Part shown: in pieces, positions 54,025-63,389 of the stretch
How positions within the stretch are numbered: position 1 is the first letter of the stretch
Layout of the letters: the number at the start of each line of letters is the position of its first letter
NCBI RefSeq assembly: GCF_003054965.1
Contig: NZ_MIES01000033.1
Span: 682,001-746,000 of the forward strand
Origin: Saccharospirillum sp. MSK14-1
Lineage (GTDB): Bacteria > Pseudomonadota > Gammaproteobacteria > Pseudomonadales > Natronospirillaceae
Direction of reading: 5' to 3'
Length of the DNA: 64,000 nt
Notes under the pieces: model-generated
Seen by the model: only the letters and a program-made list of their open reading frames with translations
The model's database searches: none
Told to the model about the DNA's origin: nothing
Made by a program: the position numbers and the translations under genes

Positions 54025-55120
54025 TCAGGACTCTCTTGACGGGCTCGATCTGAACGCGCTGCGTGAGCAGATCGATCAACTGGATTTGGAAATTCTCGAG
54101 CGGATTTCGGCGCGTGCGCAATGTGCACTGAAAGTCGCCGAAGTGAAGCTCAAAGAATCCCCCGATGCGGTTTTTTATCGCCCTGAGCGCGAAGCGCAAG
54201 TGCTGACTCGAGTGATGGAGCGAAACACGGGTCCGCTTGGTAACGAAGACATGGCGCGATTGTTCCGCGAGATCATGTCCGCCTGTCTGGCGCTGGAAAA
54301 GCCTCTCGAAGTGGCTTATCTCGGTCCGGAAGGCACCTTTACCCAGCAGGCGGCCGTTAAGCATTTTGGTCAATGGGTTAAGTCCAAGCCGATGCCGGCG
54401 ATTGACGAAGTCTTCCGGGAAGTCGAAGCGGGGGCCTGCAAATACGGTGTCGTGCCGGTGGAGAATTCCACCGAAGGCGTGGTGAATCACACCCTCGATA
54501 CTTTTATTAATTCCGGTCTGCGCATTTGCGGTGAAGTGGAATTGCGTATCCATCATCATTTGATGGTCGGTCCCAATACCCAGAGCGGAAAAATATCCCG
54601 CATATACAGCCATCAGCAATCGCTGGCGCAATGCCGCAAATGGTTGGATGCGCATCTGCCCATGGCCGAACGCGTGGCAGTGAATTCCAATGCCGAGGCG
54701 GCGCGTCGTGTGCATGGTGAATGGAATTCGGCGGCCATTGCCGGAGAAATGGCGGCCGAACTCTACGATCTGGAGATATTGGAAACCAAGATCGAAGATT
54801 CGCCGGATAACTCGACGCGCTTTTTGATCATCGGCAATGAAGAGGTCGGCACCTCTGGTGATGATAAAACGTCCATCGTTGTGTCCATGCGCAACGAACC
54901 GGGTGCGCTCTACCATCTATTACGGCCGTTCAACGATCACAATGTCGATATGACGCGTCTGGAAACGCGGCCGTCACCATCCGGCAATTGGACCTATGTC
55001 TTCTTTATCGACTTTGCCGGTCATCTGCACGATGACAACGTTCAGCAGGCGTTAGCGGACATTCGCACCAAAGCAGTGGAAGTGAAACTGCTTGGTTCCT
55101 ATCCCAAAGCCGTGCTCTAA
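54017..55120 (+). CDS. pheA: bifunctional chorismate mutase/prephenate dehydratase
   Basis: 367 residues. The AroQ chorismate mutase (residues 1-90: LREQIDQLDLEILERISARAQCA) is followed by prephenate dehydratase (about 95-280: YLGPEGTFTQQAA; VVPVENSTEGVVNHTLD; STRFLI with the catalytic Thr) and a C-terminal ACT domain (GALYHLLRPF ... MTRLETRPS), the phenylalanine-binding site for feedback inhibition. The E. coli ESRP motif reads ETRP here. ATG 54017 overlaps the serC stop by 8 bases. Confidence 0.95.
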   Translation: MADQDSLDGLDLNALREQIDQLDLEILERISARAQCALKVAEVKLKESPDAVFYRPEREAQVLTRVMERNTGPLGNEDMARLFREIMSACLALEKPLEVAYLGPEGTFTQQAAVKHFGQWVKSKPMPAIDEVFREVEAGACKYGVVPVENSTEGVVNHTLDTFINSGLRICGEVELRIHHHLMVGPNTQSGKISRIYSHQQSLAQCRKWLDAHLPMAERVAVNSNAEAARRVHGEWNSAAIAGEMAAELYDLEILETKIEDSPDNSTRFLIIGNEEVGTSGDDKTSIVVSMRNEPGALYHLLRPFNDHNVDMTRLETRPSPSGNWTYVFFIDFAGHLHDDNVQQALADIRTKAVEVKLLGSYPKAVL

Positions 55121-55137
55121 GAGCCCAGGTTGGCAAG

Positions 55138-56241
55138 ATGAGTTGCGATTTCATGGCCCTGGCGGCTGACGGTATTCAAACCCTGAAACCTTACGAGCCG
55201 GGTAAGCCGATTGACGAGCTTAAGCGTGAGTTAGGCGTCAGTGATGTGATTAAGCTGGCCAGCAACGAAAGTCCGCTGGGTTTGTCCGCACGGGTTCAGG
55301 AAGTGATTCAACGGGCCTTGCCCGATATTGCCCGCTATCCCGACGGCAATGGCTTTCGTCTCAAGCAGGCGCTAGCCGAGCGTCACGGCCTGGAACAGAA
55401 TCAGATCACCTTGGGCTGCGGCTCCAATGAGTTGTTTGAGTTGCTGGCAAAAACCTTTTTAAGTCCCGGCGATGAAGCGGTGATGAGTCAGCATGCTTTT
55501 GCCGTCTATCCGTTGGTGGTTCAGGCGGCGGGCGCTGAATCGGTTGTGGTGCCGTCGCGCGACTGGGGGCACGATCTGGATGCCATGGCGGACGCCATCA
55601 CCGAGCGCACCCGTCTGGTGTTTATTGCCAATCCGAATAATCCGACCGGTACCTGGTTGAGCAAAGGCGAGCTCAAAGCCTTTATGAAGGTGGTGCCGGA
55701 TAACGTGCTGGTGGTGTTGGATGAAGCCTACGCTGAGTACGTTGATCAGGAGAATTACCCGAACGGCTTTAAGCTACAGCGTCGCTACCCCAATCTCATT
55801 GTGACTCGGACCTTTTCCAAAGCCTACGGCCTGGCCGGTTTGCGGGTCGGTTATGGCGTTGCTAATGCGGCTATTACCGATTTGCTCAATCGGGTCCGTC
55901 AGCCGTTCAATTTGAATTCGCTGGCACTGGTGGCCGCCGAAGCCGCACTGACCGATGTCGCTCGAATTAAAGAATCGATTGCCGTCAATGTTGCCGGTTA
56001 TGAGCAACTGACAGCCGCGTTCGGCCGTTTGGGGCTGACGACGATTCCATCGGTGACGAATTTTGTGACGGTTCACCTCGGCCCACGTGCGGGCGCTGTT
56101 CATCAGTCATTGCTGCGCTCCGGTATCATTGTGCGTCCACTGGCCAGTTATGGCATGCCTGAGCATTTGCGCATCTCCATCGGGCTGGAGGCTGAAAACC
56201 AACGCTTTCTGACGGCGCTGGAAGCCGAAGTGGCATCATGA
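55138..56241 (+). CDS. hisC: histidinol-phosphate/aromatic aminotransferase
   Basis: 367-residue class II PLP aminotransferase with LASNESPLG, IFANPNNPTGT-like VFIANPNNPTGT, DEAYAEYV and the PLP lysine in TRTFSKAYGLAGLRVGY. In this gene order the enzyme is usually the second HisC that can also serve tyrosine and phenylalanine synthesis. The stop overlaps the tyrA-aroA start (ATGA). Confidence 0.92.
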   Translation: MSCDFMALAADGIQTLKPYEPGKPIDELKRELGVSDVIKLASNESPLGLSARVQEVIQRALPDIARYPDGNGFRLKQALAERHGLEQNQITLGCGSNELFELLAKTFLSPGDEAVMSQHAFAVYPLVVQAAGAESVVVPSRDWGHDLDAMADAITERTRLVFIANPNNPTGTWLSKGELKAFMKVVPDNVLVVLDEAYAEYVDQENYPNGFKLQRRYPNLIVTRTFSKAYGLAGLRVGYGVANAAITDLLNRVRQPFNLNSLALVAAEAALTDVARIKESIAVNVAGYEQLTAAFGRLGLTTIPSVTNFVTVHLGPRAGAVHQSLLRSGIIVRPLASYGMPEHLRISIGLEAENQRFLTALEAEVAS

Positions 56242-58454
56242 CCGAGTCGGCATCACCCAGGGTTCTGATCGTCGGGCTTGGCATGATTGGCGCCTCCTTT
56301 GCCAAGGCATTGCGCCTGTCGAGAGCCGCCTATGTCCTGGGGATGGATGCGCAGCCCGGCGTTGCAGACCGGGCGTTGGAATTGGGCATTATCGATGACA
56401 GCGTCGCTTCTGCTGAGGATGTCCCCGCTTTTGATGTGCTGATGTTGGCGGTGCCGGTATTGGCGATGGAGTCGGTTCTAACCACACTGCAACCTTACCT
56501 GACCGACCAAACCATCATTTCTGATGTAGGCAGTGTGAAAGGTCAGGTTGTCGCTTCTGCGCGCAAAGCGCTGGGCAATGAGCTGCCGTCCGGTTTTGTG
56601 CCCGGTCATCCCATTGCGGGCGCCGAGCGCTCAGGTGTTGAAGCGGCCAAGGCCGACCTCTTTGATCGCCACTTGCTGATCTTAACGCCTTTGCCATCCT
56701 CTTCACCGTCAGCGGTTAGCGTGCTCACTCAGTTGTGGCAGGCGGTTGGTGCTGAAGTGGTGACCATGTCGGTATCTCGACACGATGAGGTGTTGGCCGC
56801 CACCAGCCATCTTCCACATCTGCTGGCTTTTTCATTGGTGGATACGCTGGCCCGAGAATCCGAGAACCGCGAGATTTTCCGCTACGCAGCGGGGGGCTTT
56901 CGCGACTTTACGCGCATTGCTGCTTCCGATCCGACCATGTGGCACGACGTTTTTCTGGCCAACAAAGACGCGACGCTGGGTATCCTGCGTCGTTTTCAGG
57001 GTGACTTGGAGCATCTGGCTCAAGCGATTGAGCAGGGCGAAGGTCGAACCTTGCTGGATGTCTTTGGCCGTGCCAAGTCGGCTCGCGATTATTTCACTCA
57101 GATACTGCAAAGTCGCCAACGCCACAGCGACGATACCCGCCGTAACTTAATCGTAGCGCCAGCGCCCGAGGGGTTAAGCGGTGCCTTGGATGTGCCGGGC
57201 GATCGATCGATCTCGCATCGCGCGGTTATTCTGGCCGCGCTGGCGGAGGGTGACAGTGATATCCGCGGTTTTGGCGAAAACGATGATAATCGCACCACAG
57301 TGGAAGCCTTGCGCAAGCTGGGCGTGGTGATTGAGGAAAACAGCGATGGCTGTGTGAAGGTGAAGGGGCGCGGCCTGACCGGTCTGCAAGTACCGGACAG
57401 CCCGCTGTACCTGGGTCAGTCGGCGACGTCAATGCGGCTGCTGGCTGGCGTTTTATCGGCGCAGCCGTTTGCCAGTGAACTGATCGGCGATGCCTCGTTA
57501 AGCCAACGCCCCATGGCGCGCCTGCAAGTACCCTTGACGGAACTGGGTGCGCAACTGGAGCTGACCGCTAATGGCACAGCGCCCATTTTGATACAGCCGT
57601 CGCAGCAGTGGCAGCCACTGGATTACGCCTTGCCGATTGCCAGTGCTCAGGTGAAGTCGTCCATATTATTGGCGGCACTGTGCGCCGGTGTGCCGGTGCG
57701 GCTGACTGAGCCGGCGCCCAGTCGTGATCATACTGAGCGGTTGCTGGCTGAGCTGGGCTGTCGACTGGAAAACCGAAACGGTGCGCTGGTGTTTGCGCCA
57801 GCGTCGCAATTACCACCTTTAAATTTGCACATTCCCGGTGATTTTTCGTTGGCAGCGGTCCATATCGCTGCGGCAACCTTGGTTCCTGGCTCTGATGTCA
57901 CCCTGAGTGCGGTTGGGGTCAACCCCAGTCGTCTTGGATTTCTCGATATTCTCAACGACATGGGCGGCTCGGTCACGATGAGTAATATTCGTGACCAGGG
58001 GGGTGAACCTGTAGCCGATCTTCGGGTAAGATGCGCGCCGCTCACCGGTGGGAGTTATGGTACCCACTTCAGTGGCCGCACCATTGATGAGTTTCCCTTG
58101 TTGTTCGTGCTGGCGGCCCTGGCAAATGGCGACAGTCGCTTTGCCGGCTTGGGTGAGTTGCGCTTTAAAGAGACCGATCGGCTGACGCGCATGCTCGACG
58201 GTTTGCGATTGTTGGGCGCTGACATCGAATTGACCGATGAAGACGTTAGGGTTCGCGGTCGGGCTGGCCAGCCGCTCGATGGTGGTATCGTTGATTGCGC
58301 TGGCGATCCGCGAGTGGCGTTGGCCTTTATGGTCGCCGCTCAGGTGGCGCGACGCCCCGTCATTATTCGTAATGCCGGCCGTGTGCTCGGGGCTTACCCC
58401 GGTTTTAGTACGGCGGTCGGACAACTTGGTTATGCCGTCACTTTGGAAGACTGA
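56238..58454 (+). CDS. prephenate dehydrogenase-EPSP synthase fusion
   Basis: 738 residues covering tyrA and aroA. Residues 1-290 are the NAD(P)-dependent prephenate dehydrogenase (VGLGMIGASFAKALR; VSRHDEVLAATSHLPHLLAFSLV). From about residue 300 the 5-enolpyruvylshikimate-3-phosphate synthase begins: PGDRSISHRAVI, GQSATSMRLLAG, HFSGRTIDEFPLLFVLAAL and LRFKETDRL. The fusion is known in Pseudomonas and relatives. It supplies both the branch to tyrosine and the shikimate-pathway step. The EPSP motif GQSATSMR replaces the common G-N-A-G-T form, a class II-like feature compatible with low glyphosate sensitivity, though that is not proven. Confidence 0.93.
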   Translation: MTESASPRVLIVGLGMIGASFAKALRLSRAAYVLGMDAQPGVADRALELGIIDDSVASAEDVPAFDVLMLAVPVLAMESVLTTLQPYLTDQTIISDVGSVKGQVVASARKALGNELPSGFVPGHPIAGAERSGVEAAKADLFDRHLLILTPLPSSSPSAVSVLTQLWQAVGAEVVTMSVSRHDEVLAATSHLPHLLAFSLVDTLARESENREIFRYAAGGFRDFTRIAASDPTMWHDVFLANKDATLGILRRFQGDLEHLAQAIEQGEGRTLLDVFGRAKSARDYFTQILQSRQRHSDDTRRNLIVAPAPEGLSGALDVPGDRSISHRAVILAALAEGDSDIRGFGENDDNRTTVEALRKLGVVIEENSDGCVKVKGRGLTGLQVPDSPLYLGQSATSMRLLAGVLSAQPFASELIGDASLSQRPMARLQVPLTELGAQLELTANGTAPILIQPSQQWQPLDYALPIASAQVKSSILLAALCAGVPVRLTEPAPSRDHTERLLAELGCRLENRNGALVFAPASQLPPLNLHIPGDFSLAAVHIAAATLVPGSDVTLSAVGVNPSRLGFLDILNDMGGSVTMSNIRDQGGEPVADLRVRCAPLTGGSYGTHFSGRTIDEFPLLFVLAALANGDSRFAGLGELRFKETDRLTRMLDGLRLLGADIELTDEDVRVRGRAGQPLDGGIVDCAGDPRVALAFMVAAQVARRPVIIRNAGRVLGAYPGFSTAVGQLGYAVTLED

Positions 58455-58485
58455 CGGCAAACCCACGACAACCAGGATAGATATC

Positions 58486-59169
58486 ATGAATTCCAAGGCT
58501 CCCGTCATTACTCTCGACGGACCCGGCGGCGTCGGTAAAGGTACCGTTAGTGGCTTGTTAGCCCGTCGCTTCAGTTGGCACTATCTCGATTCCGGAGCGC
58601 TGTACCGCTTGGCGGCTCTGGCGGCTATGAATCACGGTGTCGACTTTGATAATGAGTCGGCCCTGGCCGTGATTGCAGAACATCTGGACATTCGCTTTCA
58701 GCAGGAAGGTGAAGCCATGGTGATTTTGCTTGAAGGTGATGATGTCACCCGTCAAATTCGTACCGAAGAAGTCGGCTCCAATGCGTCACGTGTGGCCGCC
58801 TTTGGTCGTGTGCGTGAAGCCCTGCTCAAGCGCCAGCGTGCCTTTCGCACCGAACCGGGCCTGATTGCGGATGGTCGCGATATGGGCACGGTGGTGTTCC
58901 CTGAAGCCAACCTGAAAATTTTCATGACGGCTTCGGCCGAAGAGCGCGCCAACCGGCGCTTCAAGCAATTGCGTGACAGCGGTGCCAGTGCCGATTATGA
59001 CCGTGTTCTGGCAGACATCGTTGAACGCGATGAGCGTGATTCCAACCGTTCTGTCGCCCCACTCAAACCGGCGGACGACGCTGTGGTCATCGACACCACA
59101 GTGCAGAGCATCGACCAAGTTATGGACACCGTGCTGGCACTGGTGACCGATCGCGGTATCGAATGGTGA
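58486..59169 (+). CDS. cmk: cytidylate kinase
   Basis: 227-residue P-loop kinase phosphorylating CMP and dCMP. The Walker A region is LDGPGGVGKGTVSGLLARR, the CMP-binding region YLDSGALYRLAALAAM, and the lid region contains DGRDMGTVVFPEANLKIFMTAS. ATG 58486 has AGGA upstream; the in-frame opening back to 58237 is inside the fusion gene. It lies 31 bases after tyrA-aroA and before rpsA, as in many gammaproteobacteria. Confidence 0.94.
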   Translation: MNSKAPVITLDGPGGVGKGTVSGLLARRFSWHYLDSGALYRLAALAAMNHGVDFDNESALAVIAEHLDIRFQQEGEAMVILLEGDDVTRQIRTEEVGSNASRVAAFGRVREALLKRQRAFRTEPGLIADGRDMGTVVFPEANLKIFMTASAEERANRRFKQLRDSGASADYDRVLADIVERDERDSNRSVAPLKPADDAVVIDTTVQSIDQVMDTVLALVTDRGIEW

Positions 59170-59187
59170 AAAAGTCGCGCCAAGCCC

Positions 59188-59215
59188 TTGGTTGTTGACT
59201 TTTAATCCGTATAAT
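59188..59215 (+). promoter_or_regulatory. rpsA promoter
   Basis: TTGGTT at 59188-59193 and a perfect TATAAT at 59210-59215 are separated by 16 bases. The GC-rich discriminator that follows fits a growth-rate-regulated ribosomal promoter. The leader after it is about 195 bases long. Confidence 0.65.
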
Positions 59216-59416
59216 ACGCGCTCCGAAATGGCTGTGTGTTCGGTTCGTACGCGAGTCGAATAGGCCGTCAGGTTCCGGTCTGACCACCGTCCAGCAAGGT
59301 GGCGTCCGGGTTTGTTGGATTGACCCATACGAGCTGGCGTATGGCAAAGCCGCTGGTCACCGCCAACCAAAGAGATCGCAGGTGACGGGCTGTTAATCAT
59401 TGGGATACCAAATTAA
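59216..59416 (+). promoter_or_regulatory. rpsA 5' leader with stem-loop
   Basis: This is a long untranslated leader with no clear Shine-Dalgarno near the start. A 7-bp stem (CCATACG/CGTATGG, 59325-59344) is visible. S1 of E. coli represses its own translation through leader hairpins and a weak ribosome site, so the same control is likely here. Confidence 0.5.
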
Positions 59417-61102
59417 ATGACTGAATCTTTCGCTGAATTATTCGAAGAAAGCTTAAAAACCATCGAGATGGAGCCGGGCTCCATCGTGACCGGCCTGGTC
59501 GTCGACATCGATTCTGACTGGGTTACCGTCCACGCCGGCCTGAAATCTGAAGGCATCATCCCGCGTTCACAGTTCGTGAGCGAAGATGGTGAGCTGGAGA
59601 TTGCCGTCGGTGACGAAGTGAAGGTTGCTCTGGAAGCCGTAGAAGACGGTTTCGGTGACACCCGTCTGTCACGCGAAAAAGCCAAGCGCGCCGAAGCCTG
59701 GTCCGAGCTGGAAAAAGCCTACGAAGCGGAAGAAGTGGTCAAGGGTGTTATCAACGGCAAGGTCAAAGGTGGCTTTACCGTCGACATCAGCTCTGTACGC
59801 GCCTTCCTGCCAGGTTCTTTGGTGGATATCCGTCCGGTACGCGATACCACTCACCTGGAAGGCAAAGAGCTGGACTTTAAAGTGATCAAGCTGGATCGCC
59901 GCCGCAACAACGTCGTGGTTTCTCGCCGCGCCGTTCTGGAAGCGTCCAACAGCGCCGAGCGCGAAGAATTGCTGGCCAGCCTGCAAGAAGGCCAGGTCAT
60001 CAAAGGCATCGTTAAGAACCTGACCGACTACGGTGCTTTCGTAGATCTGGGCGGTGTTGACGGCCTGCTGCACATCACCGACATGGCTTGGAAGCGCATC
60101 AAGCACCCGAGCGAAATCGTTCAGGTTGGTGATGAAATTGAAGTTAAGGTTCTGAAGTTCGACCGTGAGCGCAACCGCGTTTCTCTGGGTCTGAAGCAAC
60201 TGGGTGAAGATCCTTGGGTCGACATCAAGGCGCGTTACCCGGAAGAGCAAGTGGTCAAGGCCCGTGTTACCAACCTCACAGACTACGGCTGCTTTGCCGA
60301 GCTGGAAGAGGGCGTCGAAGGTCTGGTTCACGTTTCCGAAATGGACTGGACCAACAAGAACATTCATCCGTCCAAAGTCGTCTCTGTTGGCGATGAGATC
60401 GATGTGATGATTCTGGACATCGACGAAGAGCGTCGTCGTATTTCTCTGGGTATCAAACAGACCGTTGTTAATCCTTGGGAAGACTTCTCCAACAACTTCA
60501 ACAAGGGCGACAAAGTCAGCGGCAAGATCAAATCGATCACCGACTTCGGTATCTTCATCGGCCTGGAAGGCGGCATCGACGGTCTGGTTCACCTGTCTGA
60601 CATCAGCTGGAACGAATCTGGCGAAGAAGCCGTACGCAAGTACAAGAAAGGCGACGAGCTGGAAACCACTATCCTGTCGATCGATCCGGAGCGTGAGCGC
60701 ATTTCTCTGGGTATCAAGCAGCTCGACAGCGATCCGTTCTCAGAATTCGTTTCTGTGAACGACAAGGGCTCCATCGTTACCGGTACCGTTAAGGAAGTGG
60801 ACGCTAAAGCCGCGACTATCTTGCTGAGCGATGATATCGAAGGCATCCTGAAAGCTTCCGAAATCTCTCGTGACAAGGTTGAAGACGCTCGTAACGCCCT
60901 GAACGAAGGCGACGAAGTTGAAGCCAAGATCGTCAGCATCGATCGTAAGAACCGTGTTATCAGTCTCTCCATCAAGTCCAAAGATGTGGAAGACGAGAAA
61001 GTTGCGGTTCGCGAGCTGAAAGAGAAGAGCGCGGAAGCCGCGGGTCCGACCACCATTGGTGATCTGATCAAGCAAAAAATGGAACAGGGTGACGAAGAGT
61101 AA
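59417..61102 (+). CDS. rpsA: 30S ribosomal protein S1
   Basis: 561 residues with six S1/OB domains, as in E. coli. The first two bind the ribosome ([25 protein letters not shown] start) and the last four bind mRNA (each has the [19 protein letters not shown] or similar core). It melts and recruits structured mRNAs for initiation. The start is preceded by the weak site typical of rpsA. It is followed by a strong terminator. Confidence 0.96.
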   Translation: MTESFAELFEESLKTIEMEPGSIVTGLVVDIDSDWVTVHAGLKSEGIIPRSQFVSEDGELEIAVGDEVKVALEAVEDGFGDTRLSREKAKRAEAWSELEKAYEAEEVVKGVINGKVKGGFTVDISSVRAFLPGSLVDIRPVRDTTHLEGKELDFKVIKLDRRRNNVVVSRRAVLEASNSAEREELLASLQEGQVIKGIVKNLTDYGAFVDLGGVDGLLHITDMAWKRIKHPSEIVQVGDEIEVKVLKFDRERNRVSLGLKQLGEDPWVDIKARYPEEQVVKARVTNLTDYGCFAELEEGVEGLVHVSEMDWTNKNIHPSKVVSVGDEIDVMILDIDEERRRISLGIKQTVVNPWEDFSNNFNKGDKVSGKIKSITDFGIFIGLEGGIDGLVHLSDISWNESGEEAVRKYKKGDELETTILSIDPERERISLGIKQLDSDPFSEFVSVNDKGSIVTGTVKEVDAKAATILLSDDIEGILKASEISRDKVEDARNALNEGDEVEAKIVSIDRKNRVISLSIKSKDVEDEKVAVRELKEKSAEAAGPTTIGDLIKQKMEQGDEE

Positions 61103-61118
61103 TCGTCAGTACTGTTTT

Positions 61119-61148
61119 AAAAAAGCCGGCCTGAGCGCCGGCTTTTTT
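61119..61148 (+). terminator. rho-independent terminator after rpsA
   Basis: GCCGGC at 61125-61130 and its complement at 61137-61142 enclose a 6-base loop. An A tract precedes and a T tract follows the stem. Confidence 0.9.
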
Positions 61149-61300
61149 GTGCCCGCTCGATAGAAGTCAGGGCGCACCGACCCAGTTGTTCGTGCAGTAA
61201 AACTGCAAAAAAACGTTAAAAAATAAATACTTGTGTTATCTTGGGGGCTGATTTAGTCTAAATATTGATCGCTTAGGAACACCCGATCGGGGAGGTTCGG

Positions 61301-61594
61301 ATGACCAAATCCGAGTTAATCGAACGGATTGTCGACCGTCAAGGGCAGCTTTCCGTTAAAGATGTCGAGTTGGCCATCAAGACAATGCTGGACCATATGG
61401 CAGAGAGTTTGGCCGATGGTGAACGCATTGAGATACGTGGCTTCGGCAGCTTTTCGCTGCATTATCGATCGCCGCGTGTGGGTCGTAATCCCAAGACGGG
61501 TGAATCCGTCAGCCTGGAAGGCAAATACGTTCCCCATTTTAAACCGGGCAAGGAACTGCGCGAGTCGGTGAATCTGAGTATCGACGACGAATAA
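61301..61594 (+). CDS. ihfB: integration host factor subunit beta
   Basis: 97 residues of the HU/IHF fold: [14 protein letters not shown] at the start, [22 protein letters not shown] with the DNA-intercalating Pro in the RNPKTG arm, and [10 protein letters not shown]. It pairs with IhfA to bend DNA sharply. Following rpsA is the standard location. A possible promoter in front (TTGTGT at 61231, TAGTCT at 61254) is weak. Confidence 0.95.
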   Translation: MTKSELIERIVDRQGQLSVKDVELAIKTMLDHMAESLADGERIEIRGFGSFSLHYRSPRVGRNPKTGESVSLEGKYVPHFKPGKELRESVNLSIDDE

Positions 61595-61637
61595 ACGCCC
61601 GACCCTCGTTCTCGCAGCCGGGAGGCTGAACACGCTC

Positions 61638-61856
61638 ATGCTCATCCGATCAGCCAAAATCCTTTGCGCCATCCTGCTTGCGGTCATGGCTTGGTTACTG
61701 GCTTTTGGAAATAACCAAAGCACCGTTTTGACGTTTATGGCTTGGCGGACACCGGCGTTGCCGCTGTTTGTCTGGCTATTGGGCACGTTGTTTGTCGGTG
61801 TGCTTATCGGCTTGATTCTGGGGCGCCTCGTCGGCCGCAGGCGCGCAGGACGATAG
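61638..61856 (+). CDS. lapA: LapA-like small inner-membrane protein (DUF1049)
   Basis: 72 residues with two membrane helices (residues 7-24 and 37-57) and a very basic tail (GRLVGRRRAGR). The size, sequence pattern and position between ihfB and lapB match LapA/YciS of the LPS-assembly pair. In E. coli it associates with LapB in a complex controlling LpxC turnover. The lapB start follows after one base. Confidence 0.85.
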   Translation: MLIRSAKILCAILLAVMAWLLAFGNNQSTVLTFMAWRTPALPLFVWLLGTLFVGVLIGLILGRLVGRRRAGR

Positions 61857-61857
61857 G

Positions 61858-62994
61858 ATGCTCACCACGGTTAAATCGCTTTGGCGCCGAATAACGACGC
61901 CCTGGTCTGTGCCGTCAAGGTATCGAATCGAACCTTTTGAAGCGCTGACGTCCGAACCCGATCGAGAACTCGACGTCTTGCTCGAGCGTTTACCGATCAC
62001 CGCAGATACTCTGGAAACGCATTTAGCGCTCGCTGAGCTGTTCCGTAAAAGGGGGCAAATCGAGCGCGCCATTCGTATTCATGAAACGCTGCTCGATGCT
62101 GAATTGGATCGAGAGCAAGCTAACCGAGTTCGGGTTGAACTGGCGCAGGATTTCTTCTCCGCTGGATTCCTGGGCCGCGCAGAAACCGAATTGGAGTCGC
62201 TGATACTGGATCAGGGCGAGCGTTTTTCAGCGCAGGCGTTTCGTTTGTGGTTGGTCGTGCTTGAGCGTGAGCAGGAATGGGAGCGCGCTATTAAGCTTGT
62301 GCGCGACTATGGGCAGCCAGGGTCTGGGAATATGCGCCTGGCAAATCTGTACTGTGAGTATGTGGGTCAGCTGAAAGGGCAGGGCAAACTGGTACAGGCG
62401 CGTATCGCGCTAAAAGAGGCCCGTAAACTGTCAGACAGTGCCCGAACCTTCATCGCCTCTTCTGAATTGGAAACCTCCCTGGGTCATTACCACAAGGCGT
62501 TGCGTCTGCTGAAAGAAGCGCTGGTGCGTGATGTTCGCCGGGTTGATGTGATTCTGCCGGGCCTGAAGCGGCTGTCCCGCCTGGTGGGGGGTGAGGCATC
62601 GCTGCGGCGCTATTTGGAGAAGCTGTACGACTTTCATCCCAGTCATCGAGTCTTGGGTGCCATTTTAGATTTGGTCGGCGATAGCGACCCGCGCAGTCAA
62701 TATTGGCACTCTGAGCTGGAGCGAGTGGTTAACAGCGGCGCCTCCTTTGGTCTGATGCAGCGCTGGCTGGAGCAGCGCCGGGATATTGGTGCTACGCCGC
62801 GTGCTGTGTTGCTCGAGTCAATTCAACGCCTGAAGTTACGTTTGCCCGATGTCTATCAATGCAATCACTGCGGCTATGAAACCGGGACGATGATCTGGTT
62901 TTGCCCGCAATGTGAACGTTGGGAGACGGCGTTTTCACAGCATGAACAGAATGTCCATGAGGATCGCCGTCAAGCGAGCCTGAGCCGAAGCTAG
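61858..62994 (+). CDS. lapB: LPS assembly protein LapB without an obvious membrane anchor
   Basis: 378 residues with tandem TPR helices (residues about 45-320: ETHLALAELFRKRGQIERAIRIHETLL and similar) and the C-terminal rubredoxin-type zinc knuckle CNHCGYETGTMIWFCPQCERW. LapB adapts LpxC to FtsH for degradation and so sets LPS output. E. coli LapB starts with a membrane helix; here the first 40 residues (LTTVKSLWRRITTPWSVPSRY) are basic and amphipathic with no such helix. The gene follows lapA after one base. Confidence 0.88.
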   Translation: MLTTVKSLWRRITTPWSVPSRYRIEPFEALTSEPDRELDVLLERLPITADTLETHLALAELFRKRGQIERAIRIHETLLDAELDREQANRVRVELAQDFFSAGFLGRAETELESLILDQGERFSAQAFRLWLVVLEREQEWERAIKLVRDYGQPGSGNMRLANLYCEYVGQLKGQGKLVQARIALKEARKLSDSARTFIASSELETSLGHYHKALRLLKEALVRDVRRVDVILPGLKRLSRLVGGEASLRRYLEKLYDFHPSHRVLGAILDLVGDSDPRSQYWHSELERVVNSGASFGLMQRWLEQRRDIGATPRAVLLESIQRLKLRLPDVYQCNHCGYETGTMIWFCPQCERWETAFSQHEQNVHEDRRQASLSRS

Positions 62995-63016
62995 TGCATT
63001 GATTTTCATAAAGTTA

Positions 63017-63044
63017 TTGAACTGATGCTGAAAATTGGTATGAT
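63017..63044 (+). promoter_or_regulatory. tRNA operon promoter
   Basis: TTGAAC at 63017-63022 and an extended TGGTATGAT, with -10 box TATGAT at 63039-63044, are separated by 16 bases. The GCGCTCC that follows resembles a stringent discriminator. It is 37 bases before tRNA-Glu. Confidence 0.7.
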
Positions 63045-63081
63045 GCGCTCCGCTTTGACGTTCTGCATCAAAGCTTGGTTA

Positions 63082-63157
63082 GTCCCGTTCGTCTAGTGGC
63101 CTAGGACACCGCCCTTTCACGGCGGTAACAGGGGTTCGAGTCCCCTACGGGACGCCA
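63082..63157 (+). tRNA. tRNA-Glu (anticodon TTC)
   Basis: A 76-base tRNA including an encoded CCA. The acceptor stem GTCCCGT pairs with ACGGGAC, the anticodon loop is CTTTCAC, giving TTC, and the T-arm reads GGGGTTCGAGTCCCC. All four arms are intact. Confidence 0.95.
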
Positions 63158-63167
63158 CTTATTTTTT

Positions 63168-63278
63168 GCGGGAATAGCTCAGTGGTAGAGCACAACCTTG
63201 ACCGAGGTTGGGGCCGGACGGGCAGTCTCGCGAGTTCGGTTCGGCGCAGTCGGACCTGATTCAAATACAACCAGTTTT
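63168..63278 (+). pseudogene. degenerate tRNA-Gly repeat, unit 1
   Basis: The first 33 bases equal the intact tRNA-Gly (acceptor 5' strand, D-arm and 5' anticodon stem). The anticodon loop is changed to eight bases (TTGACCGA instead of TTGCCAA). A 14-base insertion follows the anticodon stem. The T-arm region is degenerate and the 3' acceptor strand and CCA are missing. The 111-base unit is repeated directly next to it with two substitutions. Confidence 0.7.
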
Positions 63279-63389
63279 GCGGGAATAGCTCAGTGGTAGA
63301 GCACAACCTTGATCGAGGTTGGGGCCGGACGGGCAGTCTCGCGAGTTCGGTTCGACGCAGTCGGACCTGATTCAAATACAACCAGTTTT
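63279..63389 (+). pseudogene. degenerate tRNA-Gly repeat, unit 2
   Basis: A direct copy of unit 1 of exactly the same length, differing at two sites (C to T in the anticodon loop, G to A in the T-arm region). It likewise lacks a 3' acceptor strand, so it cannot make a normal tRNA. Confidence 0.7.
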
